Shown here: positions 9,388 through 18,010 of the stretch, piece by piece
Layout: every line of letters begins with the position of its first letter
How positions within the stretch are numbered: the first letter of the stretch is position 1
Assembly (NCBI GenBank): GCA_964371715.1
Contig: CAYJNO010000006.1
Location: 1-64,000 of the forward strand
Length of the DNA: 64,000 nt
Direction: 5' to 3'
Origin: CAYJNO01 sp964371715
GTDB lineage: Bacteria; Bacillota_I; Bacilli_A; Erysipelotrichales; Erysipelotrichaceae
Notes under the pieces: generated by a model
What the model saw: the letters and a program-made list of their open reading frames with translations, nothing else
Database searches by the model: none
What the model was told of the DNA's origin: nothing
Program-made: the position numbers and the translations under genes

Positions 9388-9959
9388 ACTTTATTTGGTT
9401 TTAAATAATCTATAACAAATTGATCATGTGTAATAAAGATAACAAGCTTATCTTTATTACACTTTTTTATATGATCCATCATTAATATTTTTGTTTGCTG
9501 ATCTAATCCTGTAAATGGCTCATCCAAAAGCAAAACATTATAATCACTTAATAATGCTCTTATAAGTTCAACCCTTCTTTTCATTCCTCCAGAAAAATCT
9601 TTTACTAATTTGCCATCATAATCACTTAAACCAACTTGTGATAAATGTTTATCAATTATTTGTCGGTTAATATCTTTAACACTTTTCTTATTTATATGCG
9701 GTAATAAGATGTTAGTATAAATATCAAAGTCTTCAAGTAATCTATTTTCTTGAAACACAATCGAGATTCTAGTATCATCATTGAAAATAATTTCACCATT
9801 ATCAGGTTTGATAAACCCAGCAAGTAAATTAAAAATTGTTGTCTTTCCTTTCCCGCTATCACCTTTAATGCAGTAATACCCTTTATCAAATAGCATATTT
9901 AAATTAGAAAAAACAATTTGATCTTCAAATTTTTTGTTTATATTAATAAGTTTTATCAT
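9375..9959 (-). CDS. ABC transporter ATP-binding protein (nitrate/sulfonate/taurine type)
   Basis: A 194-residue ABC ATPase that would power the permease encoded just upstream. Walker A is GDSGKGKT (33-40), Q-loop Gln70, signature FSGGMKRR (122-129), Walker B VLLLDEP (142-148) and switch His178 in FITHD. All catalytic features are intact. It is shorter than usual for the SsuB/TauB/NrtD group (about 240-260), lacking a C-terminal extension. It overlaps the permease stop by ATGA. The substrate is unknown: thiamine precursors, sulfonates and related small molecules are typical for this class, and no substrate-binding protein is encoded nearby. Confidence 0.85.
   Translation of the reverse strand: MIKLININKKFEDQIVFSNLNMLFDKGYYCIKGDSGKGKTTIFNLLAGFIKPDNGEIIFNDDTRISIVFQENRLLEDFDIYTNILLPHINKKSVKDINRQIIDKHLSQVGLSDYDGKLVKDFSGGMKRRVELIRALLSDYNVLLLDEPFTGLDQQTKILMMDHIKKCNKDKLVIFITHDQFVIDYLKPNKVYFL
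9428..9468 (+). terminator. Terminator of the UPF0371 gene, inside the opposing ABC ATPase gene
   Basis: A perfect 15-bp stem (9428-9442 with 9448-9462), a 5-nt loop, then six T residues (9463-9468), on the plus strand. It lies about 40 nt after the UPF0371 stop and within codons about 166-178 of the convergent ATPase gene, next to its conserved H-loop. Confidence 0.85.
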
Positions 9960-10708
9960 AACTTAAAACCTCGATAATTAATTACAACACTATTTAAGAA
10001 AAATTTAAATAATTTTTCTAAAGTAAAAGCTGTTATTACAATTATTATTGTCCACGCAAATAAAGCTGGTGTATCAAAATATATTTTTGCATTATATAAA
10101 TTATCACCAATAGTATTATTAGGAAGTCCAATTATTTCAGCAGCAATACCTGCTTTAAAAGCTAACCCTATTGCGATATGACAAGCTGCTTTAAAAAATG
10201 GCAATACACTTGGTAAATAGATGTATTTTAATTTAGTAAATTTATTTACTTTAAAAACTGTAGCCATCTCTAAAATCTTTGTATCTACATTTTCAATTCC
10301 TTCTAATGTATTAGTATAAATAACAGGTAATACAATTAAAAAAGCTATAGCTATTGAAATATTTTTACTACTAATCCAGATTAATAATAAAATTATAAAT
10401 GAAACTACAGGAATGGCTCTAAATATAATTATTATAGGATCAATAAATTTCTTAAAGATATAACTTTTATGTGATATTAACGCAAGTATAGCACCTAATA
10501 ATGCCGCCATAATAAAGCCAAACAATATTTTTATTACACTATTAAAAATAGCGTAATAAACACTAAAATCTTGAAGTAAAACAAGCATTTCTTTTATTAC
10601 ACTAATTGGTGAAGCTATTAAAATTTCTTGGCCAATAATATGACTCAATAATTGCCATATCATCAGCCAAAAAACTGTTACTATTATGTTAAGATGTTTT
10701 TTTAACAT
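9956..10708 (-). CDS. ABC transporter permease (SsuC/TauC-like)
   Basis: A 250-residue integral membrane protein with about six predicted hydrophobic segments, starting with one near residues 8-25. The EAA-type cytoplasmic loop is visible around IENVDTKILEMATVFKV and following residues. Such permeases of the binding-protein-dependent family carry sulfonates, nitrate, taurine or pyrimidine/thiamine precursors. The exact substrate cannot be told. The start ATG lies 6 nt after the asp23 stop and has no strong ribosome binding site, so translation may be coupled. The stop overlaps the ATPase start (ATGA). Confidence 0.82.
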   Translation of the reverse strand: MLKKHLNIIVTVFWLMIWQLLSHIIGQEILIASPISVIKEMLVLLQDFSVYYAIFNSVIKILFGFIMAALLGAILALISHKSYIFKKFIDPIIIIFRAIPVVSFIILLLIWISSKNISIAIAFLIVLPVIYTNTLEGIENVDTKILEMATVFKVNKFTKLKYIYLPSVLPFFKAACHIAIGLAFKAGIAAEIIGLPNNTIGDNLYNAKIYFDTPALFAWTIIIVITAFTLEKLFKFFLNSVVINYRGFKL

Positions 10709-10714
10709 ATTATT

Positions 10715-11077
10715 TTAAAATTCAAACCCTACTATTTTAATATCAATTTTGTTTGTTTTAAATCCTGTCATATCAATAACTGCTTGATATATTTTTTCTT
10801 GAAGTTTTTGTGTTATTGAATTTACATCACTTCCATATTTGAACTTGATTTCTGCTTCAATATCTAATTTACCTTCAATGATTTTACAAGTTACATATCT
10901 TTTAGATTTATTTACCACAACTTCATTGTTTTCACTAATTGCAATAGCTGCAATTGTTTCAAAAGATTCTTTACTTAAGGCAATAATACCTAAATCATTT
11001 TGTGGTTCACATAAGATATATTCTTGTGGTTTGTTTTTCGAAATATTCTCAAAATTAAACTTTTGTTTGTTTTTCAT
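10715..11077 (-). CDS. Asp23/Gls24 family protein
   Basis: A 120-residue protein matching the Asp23/Gls24 family, named after alkaline-shock and general-stress proteins of Gram-positive cocci and often membrane-associated through partners. The pattern LGIIALSKESFETIAAIA, then KFKYGSDVNSITQKLQEKIY, and a C-terminal MTGFKTNKIDIKIVGFEF fits the family's conserved beta-rich domain. The frame is open 11 codons further upstream, but an AAGGAG site overlapping the argS stop points to the ATG at 11075-11077. It sits between argS and a transporter pair in one run of minus-strand genes. Confidence 0.83.
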   Translation of the reverse strand: MKNKQKFNFENISKNKPQEYILCEPQNDLGIIALSKESFETIAAIAISENNEVVVNKSKRYVTCKIIEGKLDIEAEIKFKYGSDVNSITQKLQEKIYQAVIDMTGFKTNKIDIKIVGFEF

Positions 11078-11087
11078 GTATTTCTCC

Positions 11088-12728
11088 TTACATTTTTTCA
11101 GGTGCTTCAATTCCTATTAAATCAAAAGCATTTTTCAAAGTTATTTTTGTTGCATATAATAACCCTAATCTTTCATTTGTTAGCTCAGGATTTGTTGGAT
11201 CATTAATTTTACAATTAGCATAGAAACTATGTAAGTATCCTGCTAATTTTTGAATATAATTACATACTTTATTTGGTGCACGGTTTATTGCTGCATCATA
11301 AACAACATCTTCAAATTCATTAATGTATTTTAATAATGATATAGCTTGTGGCTCAACTAGCAATTTATATTCATCTTGTTTTTCAAATTCTTTAGCTTGA
11401 TTTAAAATTGAACAAATTCTAGCATGTGCGTACTGTGCATAATATACTGGATTTTCATTTGATTTTGATCTTGCAAGTTGTAAATCAAAATCTAAATGCG
11501 TATCTAATGCTCTTTGTAAAATAAAGTATCTTGCAGCATCTACGCCGATATCATCACAAAGCTCTCTTACAGTAATTGCATTACCAGTTCTTTTTGACAT
11601 TTTAACTTCTTCTTTGCCTTCAACAATTCTTACCATTTGAATAATATCTACAGCTAATTGATCTTTATCATAACCTAAAGCTTGAATTGCTGCTTTCATT
11701 CTTGGAATATATCCATGATGATCAGCGCCAAATAAGTCAACTAATTTTGTATATCCACGTTCAAATTTATATAAATGATTTGCAATATCTGGTGTTAAAT
11801 ATGTTAATGTTTTATCATTTTTAACTAATACACGGTCTTTATCATCTCCAAATTCAGTAGATTTAAACCATAATGCTCCATCTTGTTCATACGTATATCC
11901 TGATGCTTTAAGTTTTACTATTACATCTTCAACTAAATTTTGTTCATATAAACTTCTTTCTGAAATCCATGAATCAAACCCTACTCGATAATACTCTAAA
12001 TCCTTTTTAATTTGTGCTAATTCAAGTTTTAACCCTTCATCAATAAAGAATTGTTCACGACCTTCAGTTTCGTTTAACCATTTATCTTGATATTCATCTT
12101 TAATAATTTGAGCAATCTCAATGATGTCTTGACCATGATATCCATCATCTCCTAATTGAAACTCTTGTCCAAATAACTCTTTATAACGTGCAAAAATAGA
12201 TAAACCTAAGTTAACCATTTGATTACCTGCATCATTAATATAGTATTCTCTTAAAACATCATGCCCAGTTGCTTTTAAAAGTCTAGTACACGCATCACCC
12301 CAAGCAGCTCCTCTTGCATGTCCGATATGTAATTTACCTGTTGGATTTACTGATACATATTCAAACAATATTTTTTCATTGTTTCCTCTTTTTGATTTAC
12401 CATAATTTTCATTAGCTGCTAAAACATTATTAACAACGTTTGCAATATAGCTTTTATTTAAATAAAAATTAATAAACCCTGGTCCTGCTACAACTACATC
12501 TTCGATAATTTCTGATTTAAGCATCTCTATTTTCAAACTATTAGCAATATCTTGTGGTTTTTGTTTTAATTCCTTTGTAAGTCGCATAGCAATATTTGAT
12601 GAATAATCACCATTCTTTTCATCTTTTGGAATCTCAATCATTAAAATATTATCATCAATTTGATAATTAAAAATATTATTTACTGTTTCTTTTATTACTT
12701 CTTTTAAACTTTTTTCAATATAATTCAT
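11088..12728 (-). CDS. argS: Arginine-tRNA ligase
   Basis: A 546-residue class I aminoacyl-tRNA synthetase that charges tRNA-Arg in the cytoplasm. The N-terminal additional domain is present. The HIGH motif appears as HIGHARG around residue 134 and the KMSKS-like motif as KMSKRTGNA near 376, followed by the anticodon-binding helical C-terminal domain. Length is typical. No T-box is seen upstream, unlike alaS and trpS here. It lies 53 nt after the phosphodiesterase gene, with no terminator between, so cotranscription is likely. Confidence 0.97.
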   Translation of the reverse strand: MNYIEKSLKEVIKETVNNIFNYQIDDNILMIEIPKDEKNGDYSSNIAMRLTKELKQKPQDIANSLKIEMLKSEIIEDVVVAGPGFINFYLNKSYIANVVNNVLAANENYGKSKRGNNEKILFEYVSVNPTGKLHIGHARGAAWGDACTRLLKATGHDVLREYYINDAGNQMVNLGLSIFARYKELFGQEFQLGDDGYHGQDIIEIAQIIKDEYQDKWLNETEGREQFFIDEGLKLELAQIKKDLEYYRVGFDSWISERSLYEQNLVEDVIVKLKASGYTYEQDGALWFKSTEFGDDKDRVLVKNDKTLTYLTPDIANHLYKFERGYTKLVDLFGADHHGYIPRMKAAIQALGYDKDQLAVDIIQMVRIVEGKEEVKMSKRTGNAITVRELCDDIGVDAARYFILQRALDTHLDFDLQLARSKSNENPVYYAQYAHARICSILNQAKEFEKQDEYKLLVEPQAISLLKYINEFEDVVYDAAINRAPNKVCNYIQKLAGYLHSFYANCKINDPTNPELTNERLGLLYATKITLKNAFDLIGIEAPEKM

Positions 12729-12781
12729 TTTTCTACCTTCTTTATATAAATTTTAAACTACCAAGCTTTAATATTCAAGAA

Positions 12782-13330
12782 TTATCTATTAAAGCTGATT
12801 TCTTTAATTACTTCATCATTAAGATTATATATTTTAAATCCCTCTTCATTAAGTATGCCAAATGAATTTGGATTATTTTCTTTAGGTAATGTAATACTAC
12901 CAGGATTTAAAATAAATTTATTGTTTTCATATTTAGCAATTGGTAAATGAATATGCCCAAATATAAACACATCATCATTTTCGATAAATTCAATATTATC
13001 TGGATGATAAATATGTCCATGACTTGCATAAATACATCTATCATCTAATATCATTGTTAAGTAATCTTGTGAAATATTAAAATCTATTACCATTTGATCA
13101 ACTTCACTATCACAATTACCTCTTACTGCAAATATTTTTGATTTATATTCATTTAAAAGTATTGCAACCTCCATTGGATTATATTCTTCTGGCAAAGGAT
13201 TTCTAGGTCCATGATATAAGATATCACCTAATAATAAAATCCTATCTGCATTATGACTTTTAAATTTATCAATAACCGCTTTTGCATATTTAAGTGAACC
13301 ATGAATATCTGATGCAACTAATATCTTCAT
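12782..13330 (-). CDS. Metallophosphoesterase, YfcE/MJ0936 family
   Basis: A 182-residue calcineurin-type phosphodiesterase. All dimetal ligands are visible: Asp8 and His10 in SDIHG, Asp36 in LLGDI, Asn72 in RGNCD, His104 in SHGH, and His126/His128 in GHIH, followed by NPGS. Family members (YfcE) hydrolyse model phosphodiesters; the physiological substrate is not settled. It is encoded 8 nt downstream of the RelA/SpoT-like gene, which suggests joint transcription; a role in nucleotide or alarmone turnover would be only a guess. Confidence 0.9.
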   Translation of the reverse strand: MKILVASDIHGSLKYAKAVIDKFKSHNADRILLLGDILYHGPRNPLPEEYNPMEVAILLNEYKSKIFAVRGNCDSEVDQMVIDFNISQDYLTMILDDRCIYASHGHIYHPDNIEFIENDDVFIFGHIHLPIAKYENNKFILNPGSITLPKENNPNSFGILNEEGFKIYNLNDEVIKEISFNR

Positions 13331-13338
13331 CTTTCCTC

Positions 13339-14718
13339 CTATTTAGCAATTAAATGCTTTCTAAATTTTCTTGCTAATGTTACAAGCATTTCATCTTGAT
13401 ATTTTTCAAACATTTCAAATGTTTTCAAACTTTCTTCCATTTGATCAACTGAATCTCTAAATTCAGTATGTAAATTGATTAATTTATGTTCAAATATCAT
13501 ATCTATTTTTTTATAGTTTACCATTTCTTGTGCTAAGGTCTTTAATAATCGTTCTTTAATATGTGATTGATGCTCATAACTAAAGTTACTAAACTTACCT
13601 TCAAACCATAATTTTGGAACTAATAAACTTTTAATAACTTTTAAAAATACTGAAAAATCTTGTATATTATTTCCAGGCTCAATCGCGAATAACATTACAA
13701 AAAATGAATGCCACTCAAAATCATCATTTAAGACATCTTCCCAATAGCGACCAAGCGTATTTAGAAAACTACATGAGCTATTAAAATTATGCTCCAATTT
13801 AATTGAATTTGTAAAATCAAGCTCTTGATCCTTTAATAAATTAAATTGTTCAAAGTATTCAACCATTCTAAATTGGTTATATTCAACATTAATAAAGTCT
13901 TTTATATAGATATACTGACTTAAAATTCCACTACATTTTTTAAAATTTAATGAAACACCTAATGAACTTTTCATTTTTAAATTATATAAATCATTAATTG
14001 ATCTTGCTAAAAAGACTTTAAAACCATGTTCATTCATCCCGATATTTACATTTTCTTCCGATTGTTGTAATATTTGCTCATATACTATCTGAAGTTGATG
14101 ATCTACGATTTCTAAGTTATCATTTATCGATGCTAAAATTTTATTCATAAACTTATCACCATATACTAATTGGTTGTTTTTATAAACAACTTGATGTTCA
14201 ATTTCAGCCCAGAAATTGTGTACTAAGGATTTAATTTGTAATTCAAAGTTAAACATTTTTCCTGAATGCATATAATAACCATCGATACGATAAATTGTAA
14301 ATCCATTATTTTGTAATTGCGGTTGTGGTTGTTTTAAATTCATATATATGTTTTCATCGTATATACATTTTGTAAATTCAACATCCTTTTTTTCAAAAAT
14401 AGATTTTAAAATATTTAATAGTTTCTCTTCGTCAGTTATAAATCGACATTGAATATTTAGACCAATTAAGTCATGTAAATTATTTAAGACATCTACACCA
14501 TTTAAACAATTATTATAGAATTTATTTCTAATAATTTTTTCTTTTAAGCTATCTTTACCCTTGATTCTCGATTTGATTCCTAAAAAACTTTCATTGTGTT
14601 TAGAAAAGGTATCATTAAAAATATTCAATAATCTGCTTTCAACATATTTTATTGATGGATAATTATCTTCTAATTCATTAAGTGAGTCTTCAATTAAATC
14701 AATTAACTTTAACTGCAT
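13339..14718 (-). CDS. RelA/SpoT nucleotidyltransferase-domain protein with long C-terminal extension
   Basis: A 459-residue protein with an alarmone-synthetase-like domain in residues about 1-190. Visible motifs: IKSRIKGKDSLKEK (Arg51, Lys53, Ser57, Lys61), DLIGLNIQC (Asp83, Gly86) and FELQIKS...FWAEIEHQVVYK (Glu159, Gln161, Trp170, His175). These match the synthetase fold of small alarmone synthetases. Two positions differ from the usual pattern: the Arg of D-x-x-G-x-R is Asn88, and the G-Y-x-S-x-H step appears as GFTIYR (139-144). There is no hydrolase, TGS or ACT domain. Residues about 190-459 form an alpha-helical region I do not recognise. (p)ppGpp or a related product is the likely role, but the altered residues make this uncertain. 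It lies between ribF and a phosphodiesterase gene. Confidence 0.75.
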   Translation of the reverse strand: MQLKLIDLIEDSLNELEDNYPSIKYVESRLLNIFNDTFSKHNESFLGIKSRIKGKDSLKEKIIRNKFYNNCLNGVDVLNNLHDLIGLNIQCRFITDEEKLLNILKSIFEKKDVEFTKCIYDENIYMNLKQPQPQLQNNGFTIYRIDGYYMHSGKMFNFELQIKSLVHNFWAEIEHQVVYKNNQLVYGDKFMNKILASINDNLEIVDHQLQIVYEQILQQSEENVNIGMNEHGFKVFLARSINDLYNLKMKSSLGVSLNFKKCSGILSQYIYIKDFINVEYNQFRMVEYFEQFNLLKDQELDFTNSIKLEHNFNSSCSFLNTLGRYWEDVLNDDFEWHSFFVMLFAIEPGNNIQDFSVFLKVIKSLLVPKLWFEGKFSNFSYEHQSHIKERLLKTLAQEMVNYKKIDMIFEHKLINLHTEFRDSVDQMEESLKTFEMFEKYQDEMLVTLARKFRKHLIAK

Positions 14719-14733
14719 AAGCTTCCTCCATTA

Positions 14734-15681
14734 TTATTTGAAATTACCATTTAGCAAATAGTCTGGTAACTTTTTAGTTTCATCTACATTATTATAGATT
14801 TCCATTTTTAATTCATCAATATTATCAAACTTTTTTTCATCTCTAATATAATCAATAAATATAACTTTTAATTCTTCATTATAAATTTCTTTATCAAAAT
14901 CTATAATATGTACCTCTAGTGATAAACGTCTTGTATAATTAAAAGTTGGATTATTACCGATGTTTATTACAGCCTTATAATGTTTCCCATTATATCTAAC
15001 ATACCCTTTATAAACACCTATTTTAGGTAATAATATATCTGTATCATACTCAACATTTGCTGTTGGAAAATTTATTGTTTGACCAAGTTGTCTTCCTTTA
15101 ATAACTAATCCTTTAATGAAAAAGTTGTAGCCTAACATTTCATTCACTTCTTTAATCAACCCTTTTTTTAATGAAATATCAATTCTTGACGTTGAAATCT
15201 TACCTATTTGATCGTCAACTGAGTCTATACAAATTTTATAAATATCTTCTGCTAACTCAGTCATTATTGTCTCTTTATTACCTTGTCCTTTATATCCATA
15301 ATGGAAATCAAAACCATAGATCAGTGCAACTAGATCAATATTACAAACTAAAAAATCCATAAACTCTTTAGAAGATAATCTAGCCATTTCCTCATCAAAT
15401 TTTAAGATGATTAAATAATCCATTCCAAGTTCGCAAAGAAGTTCTTTTTTACTTTCAATATCATTAATATGTTTTACATCAGTAATTTTTTTCGTAATTA
15501 CCCAAGGATCTGGAGAGAATGTTATTAAACCAGATTTAACACCTATTTTATTAGCAAACTCAACTGTATTATTAATGAGTGTTTGATGACCTATATGTAT
15601 CCCATCAAAAAAACCAATACAACAAGCAATTTTTTCAGATAGTTTATTTATATCTCTTAATCCTACTTCAATAACTTTCAT
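14734..15681 (-). CDS. ribF: Bifunctional riboflavin kinase/FMN adenylyltransferase
   Basis: A 315-residue enzyme converting riboflavin to FMN and then FAD. The N-terminal adenylyltransferase domain shows GFFDGIHIGH (23-32). The C-terminal kinase domain shows GRQLG (196-200) and FPTAN (205-209). Both domains and the length are typical. Its stop is followed within 16 nt by the RelA/SpoT-like gene, and its start overlaps the truB stop by one base, the usual truB-ribF pairing of Firmicutes. Confidence 0.97.
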   Translation of the reverse strand: MKVIEVGLRDINKLSEKIACCIGFFDGIHIGHQTLINNTVEFANKIGVKSGLITFSPDPWVITKKITDVKHINDIESKKELLCELGMDYLIILKFDEEMARLSSKEFMDFLVCNIDLVALIYGFDFHYGYKGQGNKETIMTELAEDIYKICIDSVDDQIGKISTSRIDISLKKGLIKEVNEMLGYNFFIKGLVIKGRQLGQTINFPTANVEYDTDILLPKIGVYKGYVRYNGKHYKAVINIGNNPTFNYTRRLSLEVHIIDFDKEIYNEELKVIFIDYIRDEKKFDNIDELKMEIYNNVDETKKLPDYLLNGNFK

Positions 15682-16523
15682 TAAAAAAGTCCTCTTTTTG
15701 ATTTATATAAATAATCTTCTACTTTTTCATAAACTGCAATTGCTTCATTATTATTAGTAATAACTATTTCATCAGCCATCGAATTAATCCTTAATCTTTT
15801 ACCATGTTTTACATGATCAACATTATCTGTTTCATACATTTCATAATAATTCTTTAACATCTCATAATTATTAATATATTTATATTCTTCATTTTCTATT
15901 TGCTTTAATGTATATGCATCTTTTATATCAAATTCATCAATTTTAGTACGTATTAATGATGACATAGTCCCTATTGTGCCAAGTTTTTCAGCAATATCTT
16001 CACAAAGGCTTCTAATATATGTACCAGCACTACAAGTTACTTCAAATTTAATCTCAGGTTCAATTGATAACAGCTTAATGTTATCGATGAAAATATCACG
16101 AGGTTTTAATTCAACTGTTTTGCCTTCTCTTTGTAGTTCATAAAGTTTTTTACCATTTACTTTAATAGCTGAAGTCATAGGTGGTATTTGCTTTGAAGCC
16201 CCAACAAAAGATTGTAAAACTTCGTTTAAGTTTTCTAGATTTATTGAACTTGTATTCGCTGTTGCAGTAGTATCACCCCAAATATCTCCAGTTGTTGTTT
16301 TAAAACCTAACCTTAATGTAGCTATATATGTTTTTTTAGCATGTTTAATATATGGCAATACTTTACATGATTTATTTACTAAAACCATTAAAAGTCCTGT
16401 AGCATTAGGATCTAATGTTCCAGTATGTCCTATTTGTTTAGTTTTTAATATTCTTCTAAGTTTATTACAAACATCAAACGATGTATAACCTTCTTCTTTA
16501 TTTATTAATATAATTTTATCCAT
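15681..16523 (-). CDS. truB: tRNA pseudouridine(55) synthase
   Basis: A 280-residue enzyme that makes pseudouridine 55 in the T-loop of tRNAs. The catalytic Asp38 lies in HTGTLDPNATG. The conserved downstream segments GTYIRSLCED and KLYELQREGK are also visible. Length is typical of Firmicute TruB. It is the first gene of a long minus-strand run reaching down to 9375 and has a promoter candidate just upstream. Confidence 0.96.
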   Translation of the reverse strand: MDKIILINKEEGYTSFDVCNKLRRILKTKQIGHTGTLDPNATGLLMVLVNKSCKVLPYIKHAKKTYIATLRLGFKTTTGDIWGDTTATANTSSINLENLNEVLQSFVGASKQIPPMTSAIKVNGKKLYELQREGKTVELKPRDIFIDNIKLLSIEPEIKFEVTCSAGTYIRSLCEDIAEKLGTIGTMSSLIRTKIDEFDIKDAYTLKQIENEEYKYINNYEMLKNYYEMYETDNVDHVKHGKRLRINSMADEIVITNNNEAIAVYEKVEDYLYKSKRGLF

Positions 16524-16539
16524 ATTTACCTCATCTATA

Positions 16540-16545
16540 ATTATA
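16540..16545 (-). promoter_or_regulatory. -10 box before truB
   Basis: A perfect minus-strand TATAAT about 16 nt before the truB start codon, after the nitroreductase terminator. The -35 region is weak, and the leader would be very short. Confidence 0.4.
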
Positions 16546-16582
16546 CAATATTAATGTTTAATATCCTAGTACACAAAAAGAA

Positions 16583-16600
16583 AACCAGCATTTGCTGGTT
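16583..16600 (-). terminator. Nitroreductase gene terminator
   Basis: A 7-bp GC-containing stem (16583-16589 with 16594-16600) overlapping the nitroreductase stop codon, followed on the minus strand by a T-rich run. Confidence 0.8.
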
Positions 16601-17141
16601 AAATAAATTTAATTATATTATCTACTTCTTCTCTTGGTGGAGTTTTAGTTTCAACTTCATAGTATCCATAAACGATTATTGCTGCAACTTTTTCTTTTTC
16701 ATTTAAATTAATGATTTTTGCAACTTCCTCTTTATCAACAACACCAAAAATACATGTACCTACACCTTTAGCATGTGCACTTAAACAAAATGTTTGACAA
16801 GCAATACCGGCATCAAAAGACTCCCATAAAAAAGGTTTATCAGCTGCAATATGATATTTATCAAGCCTTCCACTTTTACCTTCAACATATGATAAAACAA
16901 GTATTCCATTAGCGTTTTCTATTGTTTTTTGATTATAAACATAACTTTTAACACCTTCACTAGCAATTTTAGAAATAACTCCCTTATCTGTAACAAAGTT
17001 ATATCTAGCAATTTGTGTATTAGCCCAAGATGGTGCAAATCTTGCATAGTCTACTATTTCTTTTAATACTTCATTTGATACTAATTCATCAGTAAATTTT
17101 CTAACGCTTCTTCTTGACTTTATTCCTTCTAATAAATCCAT
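16599..17141 (-). CDS. Nitroreductase family protein
   Basis: A 180-residue FMN-dependent nitroreductase-fold oxidoreductase. The N-terminal IKSRRSVRKF motif binds the FMN phosphate. The central ACQTFCLSAHAKGVGTCIFG segment and the C-terminal IIVYGYYEVETKTPPRE segment are typical. Such enzymes reduce nitro compounds, quinones or flavins; the physiological substrate is unknown. The frame is open five codons further upstream, but an AAGGAG site within that extension supports the ATG at 17139-17141. Single gene with its own terminator. Confidence 0.9.
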   Translation of the reverse strand: MDLLEGIKSRRSVRKFTDELVSNEVLKEIVDYARFAPSWANTQIARYNFVTDKGVISKIASEGVKSYVYNQKTIENANGILVLSYVEGKSGRLDKYHIAADKPFLWESFDAGIACQTFCLSAHAKGVGTCIFGVVDKEEVAKIINLNEKEKVAAIIVYGYYEVETKTPPREEVDNIIKFI

Positions 17142-17210
17142 ATAATTCTCCTTCATCTTTATCTAGATTTTACCACATTTAAATATTAATTAAACTATTT
17201 ACACAACTTA

Positions 17211-17219
17211 TGCTATAAT
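17211..17219 (+). promoter_or_regulatory. Extended -10 promoter of the TtcA-like gene
   Basis: TGCTATAAT, an extended -10 box, lies 16 nt before the ATG at 17236, with a GAGGT ribosome binding site between. No good -35 is seen. Confidence 0.6.
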
Positions 17220-17235
17220 ACCAACGAGGTAAAAT

Positions 17236-17982
17236 ATGAACGTAAAAAAAATATTAGGAAAAATTATACAAGCTGATAAAGATTACAACTTAATTCAGGA
17301 AAATGATCGTATTGCAGTAGGTGTTAGTGGTGGTAAGGATTCAACATTATTATTATATATGTTAACTCTTTATCAAAAAGTAGCAAAGAAAATGTTCAAT
17401 AAAAACTTTGAAGTAATTGGAATACATATAGAAATGGGATTTGCTGGCATGGACTTTACGCATTTAGATGAGTATTGCCAAAAACTTGAATTAAATTTAA
17501 TACATGAACCTTCTAAAATTTATGACATCTTAAAACTACATATGAAAAATGACAAAATCCAATGCTCTTTGTGCTCTAAGTTTAAAAAAGGTGCTGTAAA
17601 TAAAAAAGCAAAAGAATTAAATTGTAATAAAGTAGCCTTTGGACATCATTTAGATGATGCTGTTGAAACTTTATTTCTAAATATGATACATGGTGGTAAA
17701 ATAGCAACATTCGATCCGAAAATGCATTTAAGTGATATTGATGTTACTTTTATAAGACCATTTGTATATGTAAATGAAGATGAGGTCAATAAGGTGATTG
17801 ATGATTTACAAATACCAATTGTAAAAAGTACATGTCCAAATGATGGGTATACACATCGTCAAAAAGTTAAGGAAACTTTACATGACTTATATAAAGAATA
17901 TCCACAAGCTAAAATGAACTTTAAACTAATGTTACATAACCAAAAACAATTATCTTTGTGGCATATCGAAAATGAAGAATAA
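17236..17982 (+). CDS. TtcA-family PP-loop ATPase (tRNA thiolation-like)
   Basis: A 248-residue adenylating PP-loop enzyme of the TtcA/TtuA family. The PP-loop SGGKDS is at 31-36, a CSLC motif gives Cys110 and Cys113, and GHHLDD at 136-141 is the second nucleotide-binding segment. A later cysteine lies in KSTCPNDG near residue 200. TtcA itself makes 2-thiocytidine 32 in tRNA with an Fe-S cluster held by three cysteines, and the three cysteines seen here would fit. Which tRNA and position are modified is not certain for this Gram-positive relative. It converges on the cold-shock gene, sharing a bidirectional terminator. Confidence 0.85.
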   Translation: MNVKKILGKIIQADKDYNLIQENDRIAVGVSGGKDSTLLLYMLTLYQKVAKKMFNKNFEVIGIHIEMGFAGMDFTHLDEYCQKLELNLIHEPSKIYDILKLHMKNDKIQCSLCSKFKKGAVNKKAKELNCNKVAFGHHLDDAVETLFLNMIHGGKIATFDPKMHLSDIDVTFIRPFVYVNEDEVNKVIDDLQIPIVKSTCPNDGYTHRQKVKETLHDLYKEYPQAKMNFKLMLHNQKQLSLWHIENEE

Positions 17983-18010
17983 AAAAAACTAACTTTGAGT
18001 TAGTTTTTTT
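17982..18010. terminator. Bidirectional terminator between ttcA-like and csp genes
   Basis: A 13-bp stem (17982-17994 with 17998-18010) flanked by A-runs on one side and T-runs on the other. It can terminate both the plus-strand TtcA-like gene and the minus-strand cold-shock gene, whose stop codon starts at 18010. Confidence 0.88.

Noticed and set aside
9375..16523. Mobile or defence island around the RelA/SpoT-like gene
   Set aside because: The neighbours (truB, ribF, argS, phosphodiesterase) are core genes with normal composition. There is no integrase, transposase, antitoxin-like partner or repeat boundary.
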